Positions 17,774-28,600 of a stretch of DNA of 64,000 nucleotides are shown here, one piece after another. The notes beneath the pieces were generated by a model that was not told the DNA's origin, made no database searches, and saw only the letters and a list, made by a program, of their open reading frames with translations. Both the position numbers and the translations under genes were made by a program. Origin of the DNA: Roseateles sp. XES5 (GTDB taxonomy: Bacteria; Pseudomonadota; Alphaproteobacteria; Rhizobiales; Rhizobiaceae); NCBI RefSeq assembly GCF_020535545.1, contig NZ_CP084752.1, positions 3,933,501 through 3,997,500 on the forward strand, read 5' to 3'. Positions within the stretch are counted from its first letter, which is position 1. The number at the start of each line of letters is the position of its first letter.

Positions 17774-18540
17774 TCGTCACCCTTTGCACCAAGCGCGCGC
17801 TGCACGCGGTCCAGCACCGTGTAATCCGTCAGGTCGAGCTTCAGCGGCGTCACGGAAATCTTGTGGTTCTTCACGGCGTGGATGTCCGTGCCGGCGCGGA
17901 AGTCGCCCTTCCGCTCGCCGAAGCGCAGCCAGTAATAGGGGAAGCCGCGGCCATCCTGGCGCTCGTCGATCGTCAGGCCGAAATCCAGCTTGCCCTGGCT
18001 CGTCACCTCGACGCCCTGAAGGTCGGACGGTGCGCAATTGGGGAAGTTCAGGTTGAAGAACGTCCAGTCCGGCAGTTCCACGTCCATCAACTGGCGGATG
18101 AGCTTCGGCGCGAAGGTCTCGGAGACTTCCCACGGCACGACGCGGCCGCCGGCATGATTGTAGGCTTGGCTCAGCGCCATGGACTTGATGCCCTGCAGCG
18201 TGCCCTCGATGGCGCCGGCGATAGTGCCGGAATAGGTGACGTCGTCGGCCATGTTGGCGCCGGCATTGACGCCCGAGAGCACGAGGTCCGGCTTCCTGTC
18301 GAGCACTTCGCGCACGCCCATGATGACGCAGTCGGTCGGCGTGCCGCGCAGCGCATAGCGCTTGTCGTCGATCTTGCGCAGGCGTAGCGGCTCGGAAAGG
18401 GTCAGCGAATGCGCAAGGCCGCTCTGGTCGGTCTCCGGCGCGACGACCCAAACGTCGTCGGTCAGTTCGCGGGCGATCCGCTCGAGGGCCGCGAGGCCCT
18501 CGGCATGGATGCCGTCGTCATTGGTCAGGAGAATGCGCAT
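17770..18540 (-). CDS. surE: 5'/3'-nucleotidase SurE
   Basis: 256 residues, beginning [16 protein letters not shown], where the Asn-Asp-Asp cluster binds the divalent metal. Further blocks are [16 protein letters not shown] and [20 protein letters not shown]. It removes phosphate from nucleoside monophosphates. It is translationally coupled to pcm and sits 13 bases downstream of serS. Confidence 0.97.
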   Translation of the reverse strand: MRILLTNDDGIHAEGLAALERIARELTDDVWVVAPETDQSGLAHSLTLSEPLRLRKIDDKRYALRGTPTDCVIMGVREVLDRKPDLVLSGVNAGANMADDVTYSGTIAGAIEGTLQGIKSMALSQAYNHAGGRVVPWEVSETFAPKLIRQLMDVELPDWTFFNLNFPNCAPSDLQGVEVTSQGKLDFGLTIDERQDGRGFPYYWLRFGERKGDFRAGTDIHAVKNHKISVTPLKLDLTDYTVLDRVQRALGAKGDD

Positions 18541-18553
18541 CTCGTTTCCCGCC

Positions 18554-19837
18554 TCAGGCAGCCTTCTCGATCTTCTTCAGGCCGCCCATATAGGGCAGCA
18601 GCGCCTCCGGCACGGTGATCGAGCCATCGGCATTGAGATAGTTTTCCATGACGGCGATCAGCGCGCGGCCGACGGCCGTGCCCGAACCGTTCAGCGTGTG
18701 CACGAACTTCGTCGCCTTGTCGTCCTTGCCGCGATAGCGGGCATTCATGCGGCGGCCCTGGAAATCGCCGCAGACCGAGCAGGACGAGATTTCGCGGAAC
18801 GTGTCCTGGCCGGGCAGCCAGACTTCGAGATCGTAGGTCTTGCGGGCGCCGAAGCCCATGTCGCCCGTGCAGAGCGTCATGACACGGTAGTGCAGGTCGA
18901 GGCGCTTGAGGATTTCCTCGGCGCAGGCCGTCATGCGCTCGTGCTCGTCGACCGCGCTTTCGGCGTCGGTGATCGAGACCAGCTCGCATTTCATGAACTG
19001 GTGCTGGCGCAGCATGCCGCGCGTGTCGCGGCCGGACGAACCGGCTTCCGAGCGGAAGCACGGCGTCAGCGCGGTGAAGCGCAGCGGCAGCTTCTCCTGT
19101 TCCAGGATTTCCTCGCGCACGAGATTGGTGAGCGAGACTTCCGCGGTCGGGATCAGCCAGCGGCCGTCGGTGGTGCGGAAGAGGTCTTCGGAAAACTTCG
19201 GAAGCTGGCCGGTGCCGTACATGGCGTCGTCGCGCACGAGCAGCGGCGCATGGACTTCCGTATAGCCGTGCTCCTGCGTGTGCGTGTCGATCATGAACTG
19301 GCCGAGCGCGCGTTCCAGGCGGGCAAGCTGCCCCTTGAGCACGGTGAAGCGCGAGCCGGCGATCTTCGCGGCGGCCTCGAAGTCCATGTAGCCGAGCGCC
19401 TCGCCGATCTCGTAATGCTCCAGCGGTTTGTGGTTCCAGCCGGGCTTCTTGCCCCAGGTCAGCTTCTCGACATTGCCCGTCTCGTCCGCGCCGACCGGCA
19501 CGTCGTCGAAGGGAATGTTCGGGATGCGCGACAGGGCATCGTTGAGCTCGGCGGTGACCTGGCGCTCTTCGTCCTCGGCGGCCGGCAGCTGGTCCTTGAT
19601 GGCCGAGACTTCCGCCTTCAGCTTTTCGGCAAGCTCCGAGTTCTTGGCCGCCATGGCCGCGCCGATCTCCTTGGAGGCGGCGTTGCGGCGCGACTGCATG
19701 TCCTGCGCGGTCTGGATGACGGCGCGGCGCTTCTCGTCGAGGTCGATCAGCGTCTTGGCAAGGGGGCTAGCGCCGCGCTTTGCAAGGGCGGCGTCAAGGG
19801 CGTCGGCGTTGTCGCGGATCCATTTGATATCAAGCAT
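18554..19837 (-). CDS. serS: Seryl-tRNA synthetase
   Basis: 427 residues, [20 protein letters not shown]. The N-terminal coiled-coil arm spans about residues 30-100. Class II motif 2 is [20 protein letters not shown] and motif 3 is [17 protein letters not shown]. The start at 19837 aligns with the family; the upstream frame extension is not coding. It lies downstream of tatC in the same direction. Confidence 0.97.
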   Translation of the reverse strand: MLDIKWIRDNADALDAALAKRGASPLAKTLIDLDEKRRAVIQTAQDMQSRRNAASKEIGAAMAAKNSELAEKLKAEVSAIKDQLPAAEDEERQVTAELNDALSRIPNIPFDDVPVGADETGNVEKLTWGKKPGWNHKPLEHYEIGEALGYMDFEAAAKIAGSRFTVLKGQLARLERALGQFMIDTHTQEHGYTEVHAPLLVRDDAMYGTGQLPKFSEDLFRTTDGRWLIPTAEVSLTNLVREEILEQEKLPLRFTALTPCFRSEAGSSGRDTRGMLRQHQFMKCELVSITDAESAVDEHERMTACAEEILKRLDLHYRVMTLCTGDMGFGARKTYDLEVWLPGQDTFREISSCSVCGDFQGRRMNARYRGKDDKATKFVHTLNGSGTAVGRALIAVMENYLNADGSITVPEALLPYMGGLKKIEKAA

Positions 19838-19901
19838 AATCGTTCCAGGCGTTCCGTGGATTATGGCCCATCCACGCCCGGCAGCGACCCGCCGGCGGGC
19901 C

Positions 19902-20732
19902 TCAGTCGGCCTCGCCCGGTGTTGCAGCGCCCTCGTTTTCCGCATCCTGCGCGTTCGAGGCGCTCGCCCGCTGCCGTTCGATGAGTCGGGCCGTATAGAT
20001 GGAAATCTCGTAGAGAAGGATGGCCGGCAGTGCAAGGCCGATCTGGGACACCGGATCGGGCGGCGTCAGCACGGCGGCCACGACGAAGGCGATGACGATC
20101 GCATATTTGCGCTTGTTGGCGAGCGCCTTCGAATCGATGAAGCCGGCCCTGACGAGCAGCGAGGAGACGACCGGAAGCTGGAAGACGAGACCGAACGCGA
20201 AGATCAGCGACATGATCAGGCCGAGATATTCGGAAACCTTCGGCAGAAGCTGGATCGAGACCTGCCCCTCGCCGCCGCCCTGTTCCATGGCGAGGAAGAA
20301 CCACATGACCATGGGCGTGAAGAAGAAGTAGACCAGCGCCGCGCCGATGAGGAAGAGGATGGGCGAGGCGATCAGGAACGGCAGGAAGGCGGATCGCTCG
20401 TTCTTGTAGAGGCCCGGCGCCACGAACTTGTAGACTTGCTGGGCGATGACCGGGAACGCGATGACCAGCGCGCCGAACATGGCGACCTTGATCTGCGTGA
20501 AGAAGAATTCCTGCGGCGCCGTATAGATCAGCTCGACATTGCGATGGGTCAGCCCGGCCCAGCTCACGGCCCATTTGAAGGGCAGGACGAGCAGGTTGAA
20601 AAGCTGCTTGGCGAAATAGAAGCAGACGAGGAAGGCGACGAAGAAGGCGCCGACCGCCCAGAGCAGGCGCTGGCGCAGCTCGATCAGGTGCTCGATGAGC
20701 GGCTGGGGCTTGTCTTCGAGATCGCCGCTCAT
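19902..20732 (-). CDS. tatC: Sec-independent translocase subunit TatC
   Basis: 276 residues with six predicted membrane helices. Conserved blocks are [16 protein letters not shown] at the N-terminus, the [11 protein letters not shown] region and [20 protein letters not shown]. It is the receptor for twin-arginine signal peptides. It overlaps tatB by 4 bases. At least two proteins in the window (44201 and 63603) carry twin-arginine-like leaders. Confidence 0.97.
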   Translation of the reverse strand: MSGDLEDKPQPLIEHLIELRQRLLWAVGAFFVAFLVCFYFAKQLFNLLVLPFKWAVSWAGLTHRNVELIYTAPQEFFFTQIKVAMFGALVIAFPVIAQQVYKFVAPGLYKNERSAFLPFLIASPILFLIGAALVYFFFTPMVMWFFLAMEQGGGEGQVSIQLLPKVSEYLGLIMSLIFAFGLVFQLPVVSSLLVRAGFIDSKALANKRKYAIVIAFVVAAVLTPPDPVSQIGLALPAILLYEISIYTARLIERQRASASNAQDAENEGAATPGEAD

Positions 20733-21499
20733 GCGTCGCCCTTCTTGGTCTTGGCCGTCTTCGGCTTGATAGCGGCCTTCTCGGCCGCGTTGGGCTTGGT
20801 CGCGGCCTTCTCGGCTGCATTAGGCTTGGTCGCGGCCTTCTCGGCCGCGGGGGACTTGGCTACGGCCTTCTCTGCCGTTTTGGGCCTGGTCGCAGCCTTG
20901 GCGGTCGCGGACGCCTTGCTGGCGGCCTTCTCGACCGCAGGCGTCTGGACGGCGGTCTTTGAAGCCGCCTTCGTCGCCGTCGCCTTCGCAGCGGTCTCGG
21001 CCTTGCGGGGCTTTGCCGCCTTCGCGCTATCGCCCCCGGCCTTCTTCTTCGCGGTCTTGGCGACCGGGCCGGCCTTGAGCGGCACGGCGGCCACGGGCTC
21101 GGTGGAAGCGGGCGTCTGCGCCGTGGAGGGCACGGCGGCCGGCGTCGCGGAGGTGCCGTCCGTCGGGGTGACGGCGGGCGTCTGCGTCGACGAGGCGTTC
21201 GTCGCCTTCTGGAGATCGGATTTGATCTCGTCGCCGATCTGGCGCAGCGGATTGACCGCATCGCGGATCGTGTTCAGCGGATTGAGCTTCTGCGCCTCGC
21301 CGATCGTCTTGCGCACGTCGTCGAGATCGGCCTCGCGCAGCGCCTCGTCGAACTGCTGGCGGAAATCGCTCGCCATGCCGCGCATCTTGGACACCATGCG
21401 CCCGAACGTGCGCAGCATCTGCGGCAGGTCCTTCGGACCCACCACGATGATCAGAACGATGGCGATGACGAGTATTTCGGTCCAGCCGACATCAAGCAT
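20729..21499 (-). CDS. tatB: Sec-independent translocase subunit TatB with long Ala/Lys repeat tail
   Basis: 256 residues. The N-terminal helix MLDVGWTEILVIAIVLIIVV plus GPKDLP and an amphipathic helix are diagnostic. The C-terminal half is an Ala/Lys/Thr-rich tail with near-exact repeats (AEKAATKPN twice in tandem, then AEKAAIKPK), making it longer than many TatB proteins. The tail is probably disordered and positively charged. It is coupled to tatC by a 4-base overlap. Confidence 0.95.
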   Translation of the reverse strand: MLDVGWTEILVIAIVLIIVVGPKDLPQMLRTFGRMVSKMRGMASDFRQQFDEALREADLDDVRKTIGEAQKLNPLNTIRDAVNPLRQIGDEIKSDLQKATNASSTQTPAVTPTDGTSATPAAVPSTAQTPASTEPVAAVPLKAGPVAKTAKKKAGGDSAKAAKPRKAETAAKATATKAASKTAVQTPAVEKAASKASATAKAATRPKTAEKAVAKSPAAEKAATKPNAAEKAATKPNAAEKAAIKPKTAKTKKGDA

Positions 21500-21549
21500 A
21501 GGGTAATGTCCTCATGGGCCGCGAACCGCCGCTCGCGGCCAGACGCCGG

Positions 21550-21747
21550 TCACTTGACCTCGTCAGCCTTGTGCTCGACGGTCTTGCCGTTCTCGGCCGA
21601 AGCGGCTTCCTCGTCGGACATGCCCTTCTTGAAATTCTTGATGCCCTTGGCGACATCACCCATCAGTTCCGGGATCTTGCCGCGGCCGAACAGCAGCAGC
21701 ACAACCACCAGAACGATCAGCCAATGCCAGATGCTGAAAGAACCCAT
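21550..21747 (-). CDS. tatA: Sec-independent translocase subunit TatA
   Basis: 65 residues, [20 protein letters not shown], then [23 protein letters not shown], the standard TatA transmembrane plus amphipathic helices, and a short acidic tail. It forms the Tat pore. It precedes tatB by 50 bases, and an ABC ATPase gene ends 33 bases before it. Confidence 0.96.
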   Translation of the reverse strand: MGSFSIWHWLIVLVVVLLLFGRGKIPELMGDVAKGIKNFKKGMSDEEAASAENGKTVEHKADEVK

Positions 21748-21780
21748 TCCCGTAACTCCCTTTGAAACCTGAACCCCGAT

Positions 21781-22893
21781 TTAAGACGTTCGGCCGTCTT
21801 TTTCAAATACCAGTATGTCGCGGTGGTTAGCCGAAAGCGTGACGTCGCGCAATCCGGCAGCCAATTGATCCGCCCGCACACGCGCCCGAACCGGCCGGTC
21901 CGCGCCCGGTACGGCCAGTTCCAGAAGCTCGACCACGCCAAGGAAACGCCGCGACAATATGCGCGCGGGAATGTCGCCGCCGGTTTCGAGCACCCTGAGG
22001 CCGGCAAGGCGGACGGCCACGCACACCTTCTGTCCGTTGGTAAAGCCCGCGCCGTCGACATTGCCAAGCGGGGTTTCCACCACGCCGCCGCGCACATGGC
22101 CGGAAAATTCGTTGATCTCGGAGAAGAAGGCGGCGGCGAAGATGCTCTGCGGCTTGAGATAAAGCTCTTCCGCCGTGCCCACCTGCACGAGGCAGCCATC
22201 CTTCAGCAGCGCGATCCTGTCGCCCATGCGCATCGCCTCTTCGGCGTCATGGGTGACGACGATGGCGCTGGCGCGCGACTGGCGCAGGATCGCCAGCGTG
22301 TCGGCGCGGATCGAATCCTTGAGACGCGAATCGAGACCGGAGAACGGCTCGTCCATCAGCAGCACCGACGGGCGCGGCGCGAGCGCGCGGGCCAGCGCCA
22401 CGCGCTGTTGCTCGCCGCCCGACAGCATGTGCGGAAACTTCTGGGCATAATGCGCAAGGCCGACCCGCTCCAGCGCCGCCTGCGCTTCCGCCTCGGCCTC
22501 CGCGCGCGGCAGGGCCGTCAGGCCGAAGCGCACATTGTCGAGCACCGACATATGCGGGAAGAGCGCGAAATCCTGGAACATCAGCCCGACGCCGCGCCGC
22601 TCGGGCGGCAGGAAAACGTCGGGGCCGGCGATCTCGCGGTCGTTGAGCAGGACGCGGCCACTGGTCTGCGCCTCGATGCCGGCGGCGATGCGCAGCAGCG
22701 TCGTCTTGCCGGAACCGGACGGGCCGAGCAGGCACAGCACTTCGCCGGGCTCGGCCGTCAGCGAGATGCCGCGGATCGTTTCCTTGTTGTGGTAGCTGTG
22801 ATGCACGTTCTCGAAGGCGAGCCGCGCCGCGAAGGTCACCGCCGATGCCCGTCTCGTCTCGATACCGTTGGAGCCTGACGGGTCCGAAGCCAT
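21781..22893 (-). CDS. ABC transporter ATP-binding protein (FbpC/PotA-like), orphan
   Basis: 370 residues. Walker A GPSGSGKTT is at residues 57-65, the signature LSGGEQQRVALARAL near 162 and Walker B VLLMDEPFSGLD after it. A C-terminal TOBE-like regulatory region of about 130 residues follows. Sequence style resembles ferric-iron or other MOI-family importers. No permease or binding-protein gene lies nearby; it is wedged between scpB and tatA. Partner and substrate are unknown. Confidence 0.88.
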   Translation of the reverse strand: MASDPSGSNGIETRRASAVTFAARLAFENVHHSYHNKETIRGISLTAEPGEVLCLLGPSGSGKTTLLRIAAGIEAQTSGRVLLNDREIAGPDVFLPPERRGVGLMFQDFALFPHMSVLDNVRFGLTALPRAEAEAEAQAALERVGLAHYAQKFPHMLSGGEQQRVALARALAPRPSVLLMDEPFSGLDSRLKDSIRADTLAILRQSRASAIVVTHDAEEAMRMGDRIALLKDGCLVQVGTAEELYLKPQSIFAAAFFSEINEFSGHVRGGVVETPLGNVDGAGFTNGQKVCVAVRLAGLRVLETGGDIPARILSRRFLGVVELLELAVPGADRPVRARVRADQLAAGLRDVTLSANHRDILVFEKDGRTS

Positions 22894-22954
22894 TGTGCCG
22901 AAGTCTTTCCCTGCCGCCGGCCTTTCACGCCGACGGTCCTGTCATAAGCTTCGT

Positions 22955-23662
22955 CTATTCGTCTTCTTTTCCGCCCGGTGTCAAGAGTCCGAGTTCTTCG
23001 AGGTCGAGCTGGGTGATGGGATCCTCGTCCTCCGCCAGCTCGTCCTCGCCGAGCGGCAGCGGCACCTGGAAGTTGGAGGGGATGCGGCCGGACAGGAGCC
23101 CCGCCCCCTTCAGCTCTTCGAGGCCCGGCAGGTCGCGCAGCTCCTCGAGCCCAAAATGATCGAGGAAATCCCTTGTCGTGCCGAAGGTTACGGGTCGGCC
23201 CGGCGAGCGGCGGCGGCCACGGAAACGCACCCAGCCGGCTTCCATCAGCACGTCGAGCGTACCCTTCGATGTCTGGACGCCGCGGATATCCTCGATCTCG
23301 GCGCGGGTGACCGGCTGGTGGTAGGCGATGATGGACAGCACCTCCAGCGCGGCGCGCGACAATTTGCGCACCTCGGTCTCGTCGGTGCGAATGACGAAGG
23401 ACAAATCCGGCGCGGTGCGGAAGGCCCAGCTGTCGCCCGCCTGCACCAGCGTCACGCCGCGCCCGGCATAGAGCGCCTTCAAGTCGTGCATGACATGCAC
23501 CACGTCGACGCCACGCGGCAGGCGGTCGGCGATATAGGCCTCGGAGACCGGACCGGCGGAGGCGAAGACCAGCGCCTCGGCAATGCGCGCAGCCTCGTGC
23601 AGGCGGCGCGGATCGACCACCGTTGCCTCTTCCATGACGCGCGCTCCCTCGCCCTCACTCAC
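22955..23662 (-). CDS. scpB: Segregation and condensation protein B
   Basis: 235 residues. Winged-helix kleisin-associated protein with the hallmark RAALEVLSIIAYHQPVTRAE and VTFGTTRDFLDHFGLEEL. It works with ScpA and SMC in chromosome condensation. It overlaps the scpA stop by 4 bases. The acidic C-terminal tail (GEDELAEDEDPI) is longer than the core requires. Confidence 0.96.
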   Translation of the reverse strand: MSEGEGARVMEEATVVDPRRLHEAARIAEALVFASAGPVSEAYIADRLPRGVDVVHVMHDLKALYAGRGVTLVQAGDSWAFRTAPDLSFVIRTDETEVRKLSRAALEVLSIIAYHQPVTRAEIEDIRGVQTSKGTLDVLMEAGWVRFRGRRRSPGRPVTFGTTRDFLDHFGLEELRDLPGLEELKGAGLLSGRIPSNFQVPLPLGEDELAEDEDPITQLDLEELGLLTPGGKEDE

Positions 23663-24513
23663 GCGGCGCTCCCGTCCTCGTCGTCGGCCTTCTGGCCGCG
23701 GCGCAGATAGATCGGCTGGAAGGCGCCGTCCTGGCGCAGCTCGAGCCGGCCCTCGCGCACGAGCTCCAGCGTCGCGGCGAAGGCACTGGCGATCGCCGTC
23801 GTGCGCTCCGTCGGGTCGCTCAGGTAGCGCAGCATGAAATGGTCGAGCGCCGTCCAGTCGTCGTCGAAGCCACCGATGAGCAGTTGCAGGATCTCGCGCG
23901 CATCGGCGAGCGACCAGACGCTGCGCTTCTCGATGGTGACCTGCGTGATGGCATGGCGCTGGCGCAGCGAGGCATAGGCGCTGAGGAGATCGTAGAGCGA
24001 GGCCTCGAAGGCGGAGCGCCGTTCGGTCGGGATATGCTCCGGCATGCCGCGGGCGAAGACATCGCGGCCGAGGCGATTGCGGTTGACGAGCTTGGTCGCC
24101 GCATCGCGCATCGCCTCCAGCCGCTTCAGGCGGAAGGCGAGGCTCGCCGCCATCTCCTCGCCCGAGGGGCCATCGTCCTTGGCCTGCTTGGGAATCAGCA
24201 GGCGGGATTTCAGATAGGCGAGCCAGGCCGCCATGACGAGATAATCGGCGGCAAGCTCGATGCGGATCTTTCGCACCTTGTCGATGAAGGCGAGATACTG
24301 TTCAGCGAGCGCCAGCACGGAGATGCGGGTCAGGTCCACCTTCTGCGTGCGGGCAAGATGCAGCAGAAGGTCGAGCGGGCCTTCGAAGCCGGCAAGGTCG
24401 ACGACGAGGCTTTCCTCGGAAAGCCCCCGCCCCTCGCCGTCCTGCCACAGATCGTCCATCGGCGCCTGCGCGCCGCGTGCCTTCTTCTGTGGCTTGGCTC
24501 CCGGTTCCTGCAC
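23659..24513 (-). CDS. scpA: Segregation and condensation protein A (kleisin)
   Basis: About 284 residues. The kleisin signature is FEGPLDLLLHLARTQKVDLT, followed by YLVMAAWLAYLKSRLLIP and a winged-helix C-terminus. GTG at 24513 is preferred as start because GGGAG stands just before it; the alternative ATG at 24459 has no ribosome binding site. nagZ ends 29 bases upstream. It bridges the SMC heads together with ScpB. Confidence 0.93.
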   Translation of the reverse strand: MQEPGAKPQKKARGAQAPMDDLWQDGEGRGLSEESLVVDLAGFEGPLDLLLHLARTQKVDLTRISVLALAEQYLAFIDKVRKIRIELAADYLVMAAWLAYLKSRLLIPKQAKDDGPSGEEMAASLAFRLKRLEAMRDAATKLVNRNRLGRDVFARGMPEHIPTERRSAFEASLYDLLSAYASLRQRHAITQVTIEKRSVWSLADAREILQLLIGGFDDDWTALDHFMLRYLSDPTERTTAIASAFAATLELVREGRLELRQDGAFQPIYLRRGQKADDEDGSAA

Positions 24514-24542
24514 GGCGCTCCCTTGGATCTTGCGCGGGGCCG

Positions 24543-25562
24543 TCAGGCCACCGCGATCATGGCGTTGAATTCTTCGCGCAGCGCCTGTTCGTCCGCCCCA
24601 TCGGCGGCCGGGAAGCCCGCACGCACGGCATTCGCCCGCCTGAGGCTCTCGCCGGCCAGCGGGGGAACGTTTTCCGTCACGGCAATCATTTCCTCCATGA
24701 TGCCATGGCAATGCAACACCATGTCGAGGCCAGCGGCGATGATTCCCCGGCTTCTTGTGGCAATATCGCCGGCAAGCGCGTTCATGGAGACGTCGTCGGA
24801 CATCAGGAGGCCGTCGAAGCCGATATGGCCGCGGATGATCTCCTCCACGACCCTGGCCGAGGTCGTCGCCGGATTGTCGCCGTCGACGGCGGTGAAGACG
24901 ATATGCGCGGACATCGCCATCAGTTCGTTCCGCATGCGCCGGAAGGGCACGAAATCGCAAGCCTCGAGCTGCTTGCGGCTGGCATGCACGACCGGCAGGT
25001 CATGGTGGGAATCGACCATGGTGCGGCCATGGCCCGGCATGTGCTTCATGATCGGCAGCAGGCCGCCGGCCTTGAGGCCTTCGGCAGCCGCCTTGCCCAT
25101 GGCCGAGACGATATCCGGCTCCTGCCCGTAGGCGCGGTTGCCGATGACGTCATGCACGCCGGGAACGGCGACATCGAGCACCGGCAGGCAATCGACATTG
25201 ATGCCGAGACGCAGGAGATCGAAGGCATGCAGGCGCGACATCAGCCACGCGGCGCGCAGGCCCTTTTCGACGTCCGCGCGGTAGATCGCGCCAAGCGCGG
25301 CGGCATTCGGATATTGCTGGACATGGGGCGGCTTGATGCGCTGGACGCGCCCGCCCTCCTGGTCGATCAGCACCGGAATGTCCGCGCCGCCGCCAATGCA
25401 ATCGCGCATTTCCGCCGTGAGATCGGCGACCTGCGCCGGCTCGCCGATATTGCGGCCGAACAGGATGAAGCCCCAGGGCCGCTCGCTGCGGAAGAAGGCC
25501 TTTTCGTCGGCGGTCAGTGTCAGGCCCTTGCAGCCCGAAATGAAGGATTTCGATTCGCTCAT
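24543..25562 (-). CDS. nagZ: Beta-N-acetylhexosaminidase NagZ
   Basis: 339 residues, glycoside hydrolase family 3. The catalytic histidine loop is MKHMPGHGRTMVDSHHDLP and the nucleophile region is GLLMSDDVSMNAL. It removes N-acetylglucosamine from recycled muropeptides in the cytoplasm and so influences beta-lactamase induction in some bacteria. It sits downstream of the SPOR gene, consistent with a cell-wall theme in this part of the operon. Confidence 0.95.
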   Translation of the reverse strand: MSESKSFISGCKGLTLTADEKAFFRSERPWGFILFGRNIGEPAQVADLTAEMRDCIGGGADIPVLIDQEGGRVQRIKPPHVQQYPNAAALGAIYRADVEKGLRAAWLMSRLHAFDLLRLGINVDCLPVLDVAVPGVHDVIGNRAYGQEPDIVSAMGKAAAEGLKAGGLLPIMKHMPGHGRTMVDSHHDLPVVHASRKQLEACDFVPFRRMRNELMAMSAHIVFTAVDGDNPATTSARVVEEIIRGHIGFDGLLMSDDVSMNALAGDIATRSRGIIAAGLDMVLHCHGIMEEMIAVTENVPPLAGESLRRANAVRAGFPAADGADEQALREEFNAMIAVA

Positions 25563-25669
25563 GTCAGCAACTTTAGAGGTTCGGTGGGGAAAGACGAAGG
25601 GCGCAGCCTGCGCGGGAATCGAAGAGGCGCGGAACCGGTCCGCGCCTCCCCTGGAAAATCGATCCGGCC

Positions 25670-28600
25670 TCAGCGGGTGACGAGGCAGCTGCCGCCGGCG
25701 CCCTTGTAGCGGTTGCAGAGCGCATTGGCCTCTTCGCGCGAGCCGGCCGGGATGCGGACGCGGAAGAAGGTGCCCTTGTTCGGGATTTCCGCCTTCTTGA
25801 TATCCACGCCACGGCCGCCGATGACGCTCGAGAACTTCGAGGACAGCGAATTGTAGCTCTTCTGCGCTTCGGCTTCGGAGGGCAGCGAGGCGATCTGGAT
25901 CACGTAGCTGCCCGGGGCGACGGCGGCGACCTGGGTCTGCTCGCCCGTCTGCGTGCCGGTCGCGGCCGCGGTCTGCGTGCCCGAAACATTGCCGTTCTCG
26001 GTGACGGTGCCGACGACGGTGACGGGCTGGTCGATCGGGCGGGTGCCCGGCAGCGGCGTCTTGTCATCGGTCGAGGCGGTTTCGCTCGCGCCGATCGCCG
26101 TCGTCTTCACCGTGCGCACCGGCGCGATGTCGTCGACCTCGGCATTGGCCGCTTCGGCGAGCGCCGAGCGCGGCTTGGCGTCCGTGCCGGCCTGCTGTTC
26201 GGCGCGCAGCGATGCGTCGGCGTCCAGCGTCGCGCTGGCGACGGCCTCGCCGGACGCACGGCCCGTCGTGGCGGTCGCCTTGGCGTCGAGACCGGCGGTT
26301 TCAAGGCCGGCGGTTTCGGCAGCGGGTTCCCCGACCGTTTCTTCGCGGGCGACAAGCGTGCCGTCCGGCTTGACGATCATGGTCTTGACCTTGCGCGGCG
26401 AGACGAGCTGCTTTTCGCCGTCGGCGGTGACCTTTTCCGGCTCGTCGACGCCCGGCAGCAGGCGGTTTTCGTCATCGGCGGCATTGGCCGTCTCGGTGCC
26501 GTCCTCGGGGCCGTCGAACGGCAGGGTTTCCGGCGTCAGGGTACGCTGCACGACGTCGACGGGCTCTTCCGTCGAAGTGACGAGCTGCTCCTGCTGCGGG
26601 GTGCTGGCGGTATCGCCGGCGACGCGGTCATAGACGGCCTTGTCCTGGTTCGGCACGGTCTTGCCGCCCTTTTCCTCGGGCACGACCTTGACCGGGGTCT
26701 TGTCGGCCAGGATGACGCGCGGCTCACCGGAGCTTGCCGAACCACCCGTGAAGGCGGACCAGGCGTAGACACCGCCGCCGCCGATAAGGAGCAGGCCTGC
26801 AAGCGACGCGGCGATCAGCATGCCGCGGCGCGGCCGGGCCGCCTCGTCGTCATAGCCGTCGCCGGCATAGAGCGTGTTCGCCTGGCCCGGATCGACCGGG
26901 ATGGCCATGCGCTCGGGCTGTTTCAGCGACCGGCGGAAATCCTCTTCCAGCGCGCGCTCGAAATCGTCGACGTCGGAGATCTGCGTCACCGGCTGCGGAA
27001 TGGCGGCGGCAACGGCGGGGCTTGCGGCGACAACGCGCGGCTCCTCGACCCGGGGCTTGGCGGCGGGCTCGAAGAGCTGCGCCATTTCCGCGTCGATGTC
27101 GAAGTCGTAATCGGGCTGGTAGGCCGGCGGCTTTTCCTTCTCGATGACGGGAAGCTGCGGCACGTCGAGTTCCGTTACGGGGGCGACGCCCTCGTCGGTA
27201 TCGGCGATCATCGCCGGATCGAAGGGCAGCGCGCCGTCATTGGTCTCGGTGACGATGGCCTGCGGCGTCGTGTAGGTGGAAACCGGCACGGCGACGGCGG
27301 GCTCGCGGCGCACCGGCGTTTCGACGGCGGCGACGGGCTGAACGACCGTCATCGGCTCGGCCTTTACGGGCTCAACCTTGACCGGCTCCTCGTCGAGCTG
27401 GAAGTCGGAGAGGTCGAGATCGATGTCCGACAGGTCGAATTCCATATTGTCGAAATCGACCTCGGGCTCGGCGGCCACGGGCGTTGCGACCGGCTCGCGG
27501 CGTGCCTCGACAACGGGCGTCTCAAGAACAGGTGTCTCGACGACCGGGGTCTGGACAACTTGGGTCTCGATGACGGGGGTCTCGATGACCGGCGTCTGCA
27601 TCACCGGTTCCCGCGCGGTTTCCCGCACCGTTTCCATGACGGGTTCGCGGTGGATCGTGGGGGTCGCGCGGCTGGTGGGCGTCGCACGGCCGAAGATGGA
27701 GGCGATGTTGGCGGGCGTGTTGCTGCGCGAAACGGCGGCGGCCGTCGCGGCGGAAAGCGGCGAACGGGCTTCCGGTACCGGGAAGCGCTCGACCTCGGCC
27801 AGCAGCGCGTCCCGGTCGTAACCGGCGCCCTTTTCGACGGCCTCGACCTGATAGGCCGGTTCCGCGTCGAAGACGGGCTCATCCGCTTCGGCCTGCCACT
27901 GGCGCTCGGCTTCCGCCGTCGCACGGGCACGCTCCTCGCGCGTGTCGAACGTCATGTCGGCCACGAAATGCGGCTCGTCGCCGGCATAGGCCTGCTCGGC
28001 CTGGAACGGCTCGGCACGCTCCACCCGGGCATCAACGGGCATCAGGGTGTCAAAATCCGGCTCGACATGGCGTTCGGCGGCAACCGGCATCGGCTCGACG
28101 AAGGCGGCCTCGGCCTGTGCGGCATCGTCGGAAAAGCCGTCGCCGATGGAAAGCTCCAGCTCACGCTCAAGATCCAGCGCCATGTCGTCGGCCGGCTCGT
28201 CGGCAAGCGGCTGCAGGCCGAGGAAGGCGGGCTCGCGGGACTGGCCACGGACAGGCTCGGCAAAGCGGGGTTCGGCAACCGGCTCATGACGGGCCGGCTC
28301 CTCGAAACGCGGCTCGAAGCGGTCGGCGAACTGGCGGCCCGTATGGACGACCGGCTCGGCCTCGACGGAGGGCACCTCTTCGACGGAGGTTTCCAGCTCA
28401 TCGGCCAGAAGCAGGGCCGCGTCGGCCGCCTGCTGCGTCTCGTCGGAGACGGTCAGGTCGGCGAAGGACGGCTCGCGCTGCTGGGCGCGATCCTCGTGCC
28501 GGGCGTCGCCGCGCGTCGGGACCTCGTCCAGGAAGGATGCACGATCCTCCACGACGGGTTGAGGCTCATCGAAGACCGGCTCGATATGGCGCGGGGCGGC

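Noticed and set aside
27500..27620. CRISPR-like regular repeats
   Set aside because: These are codon repeats of TPVIET/TPVVET within the SPOR protein, without spacers.
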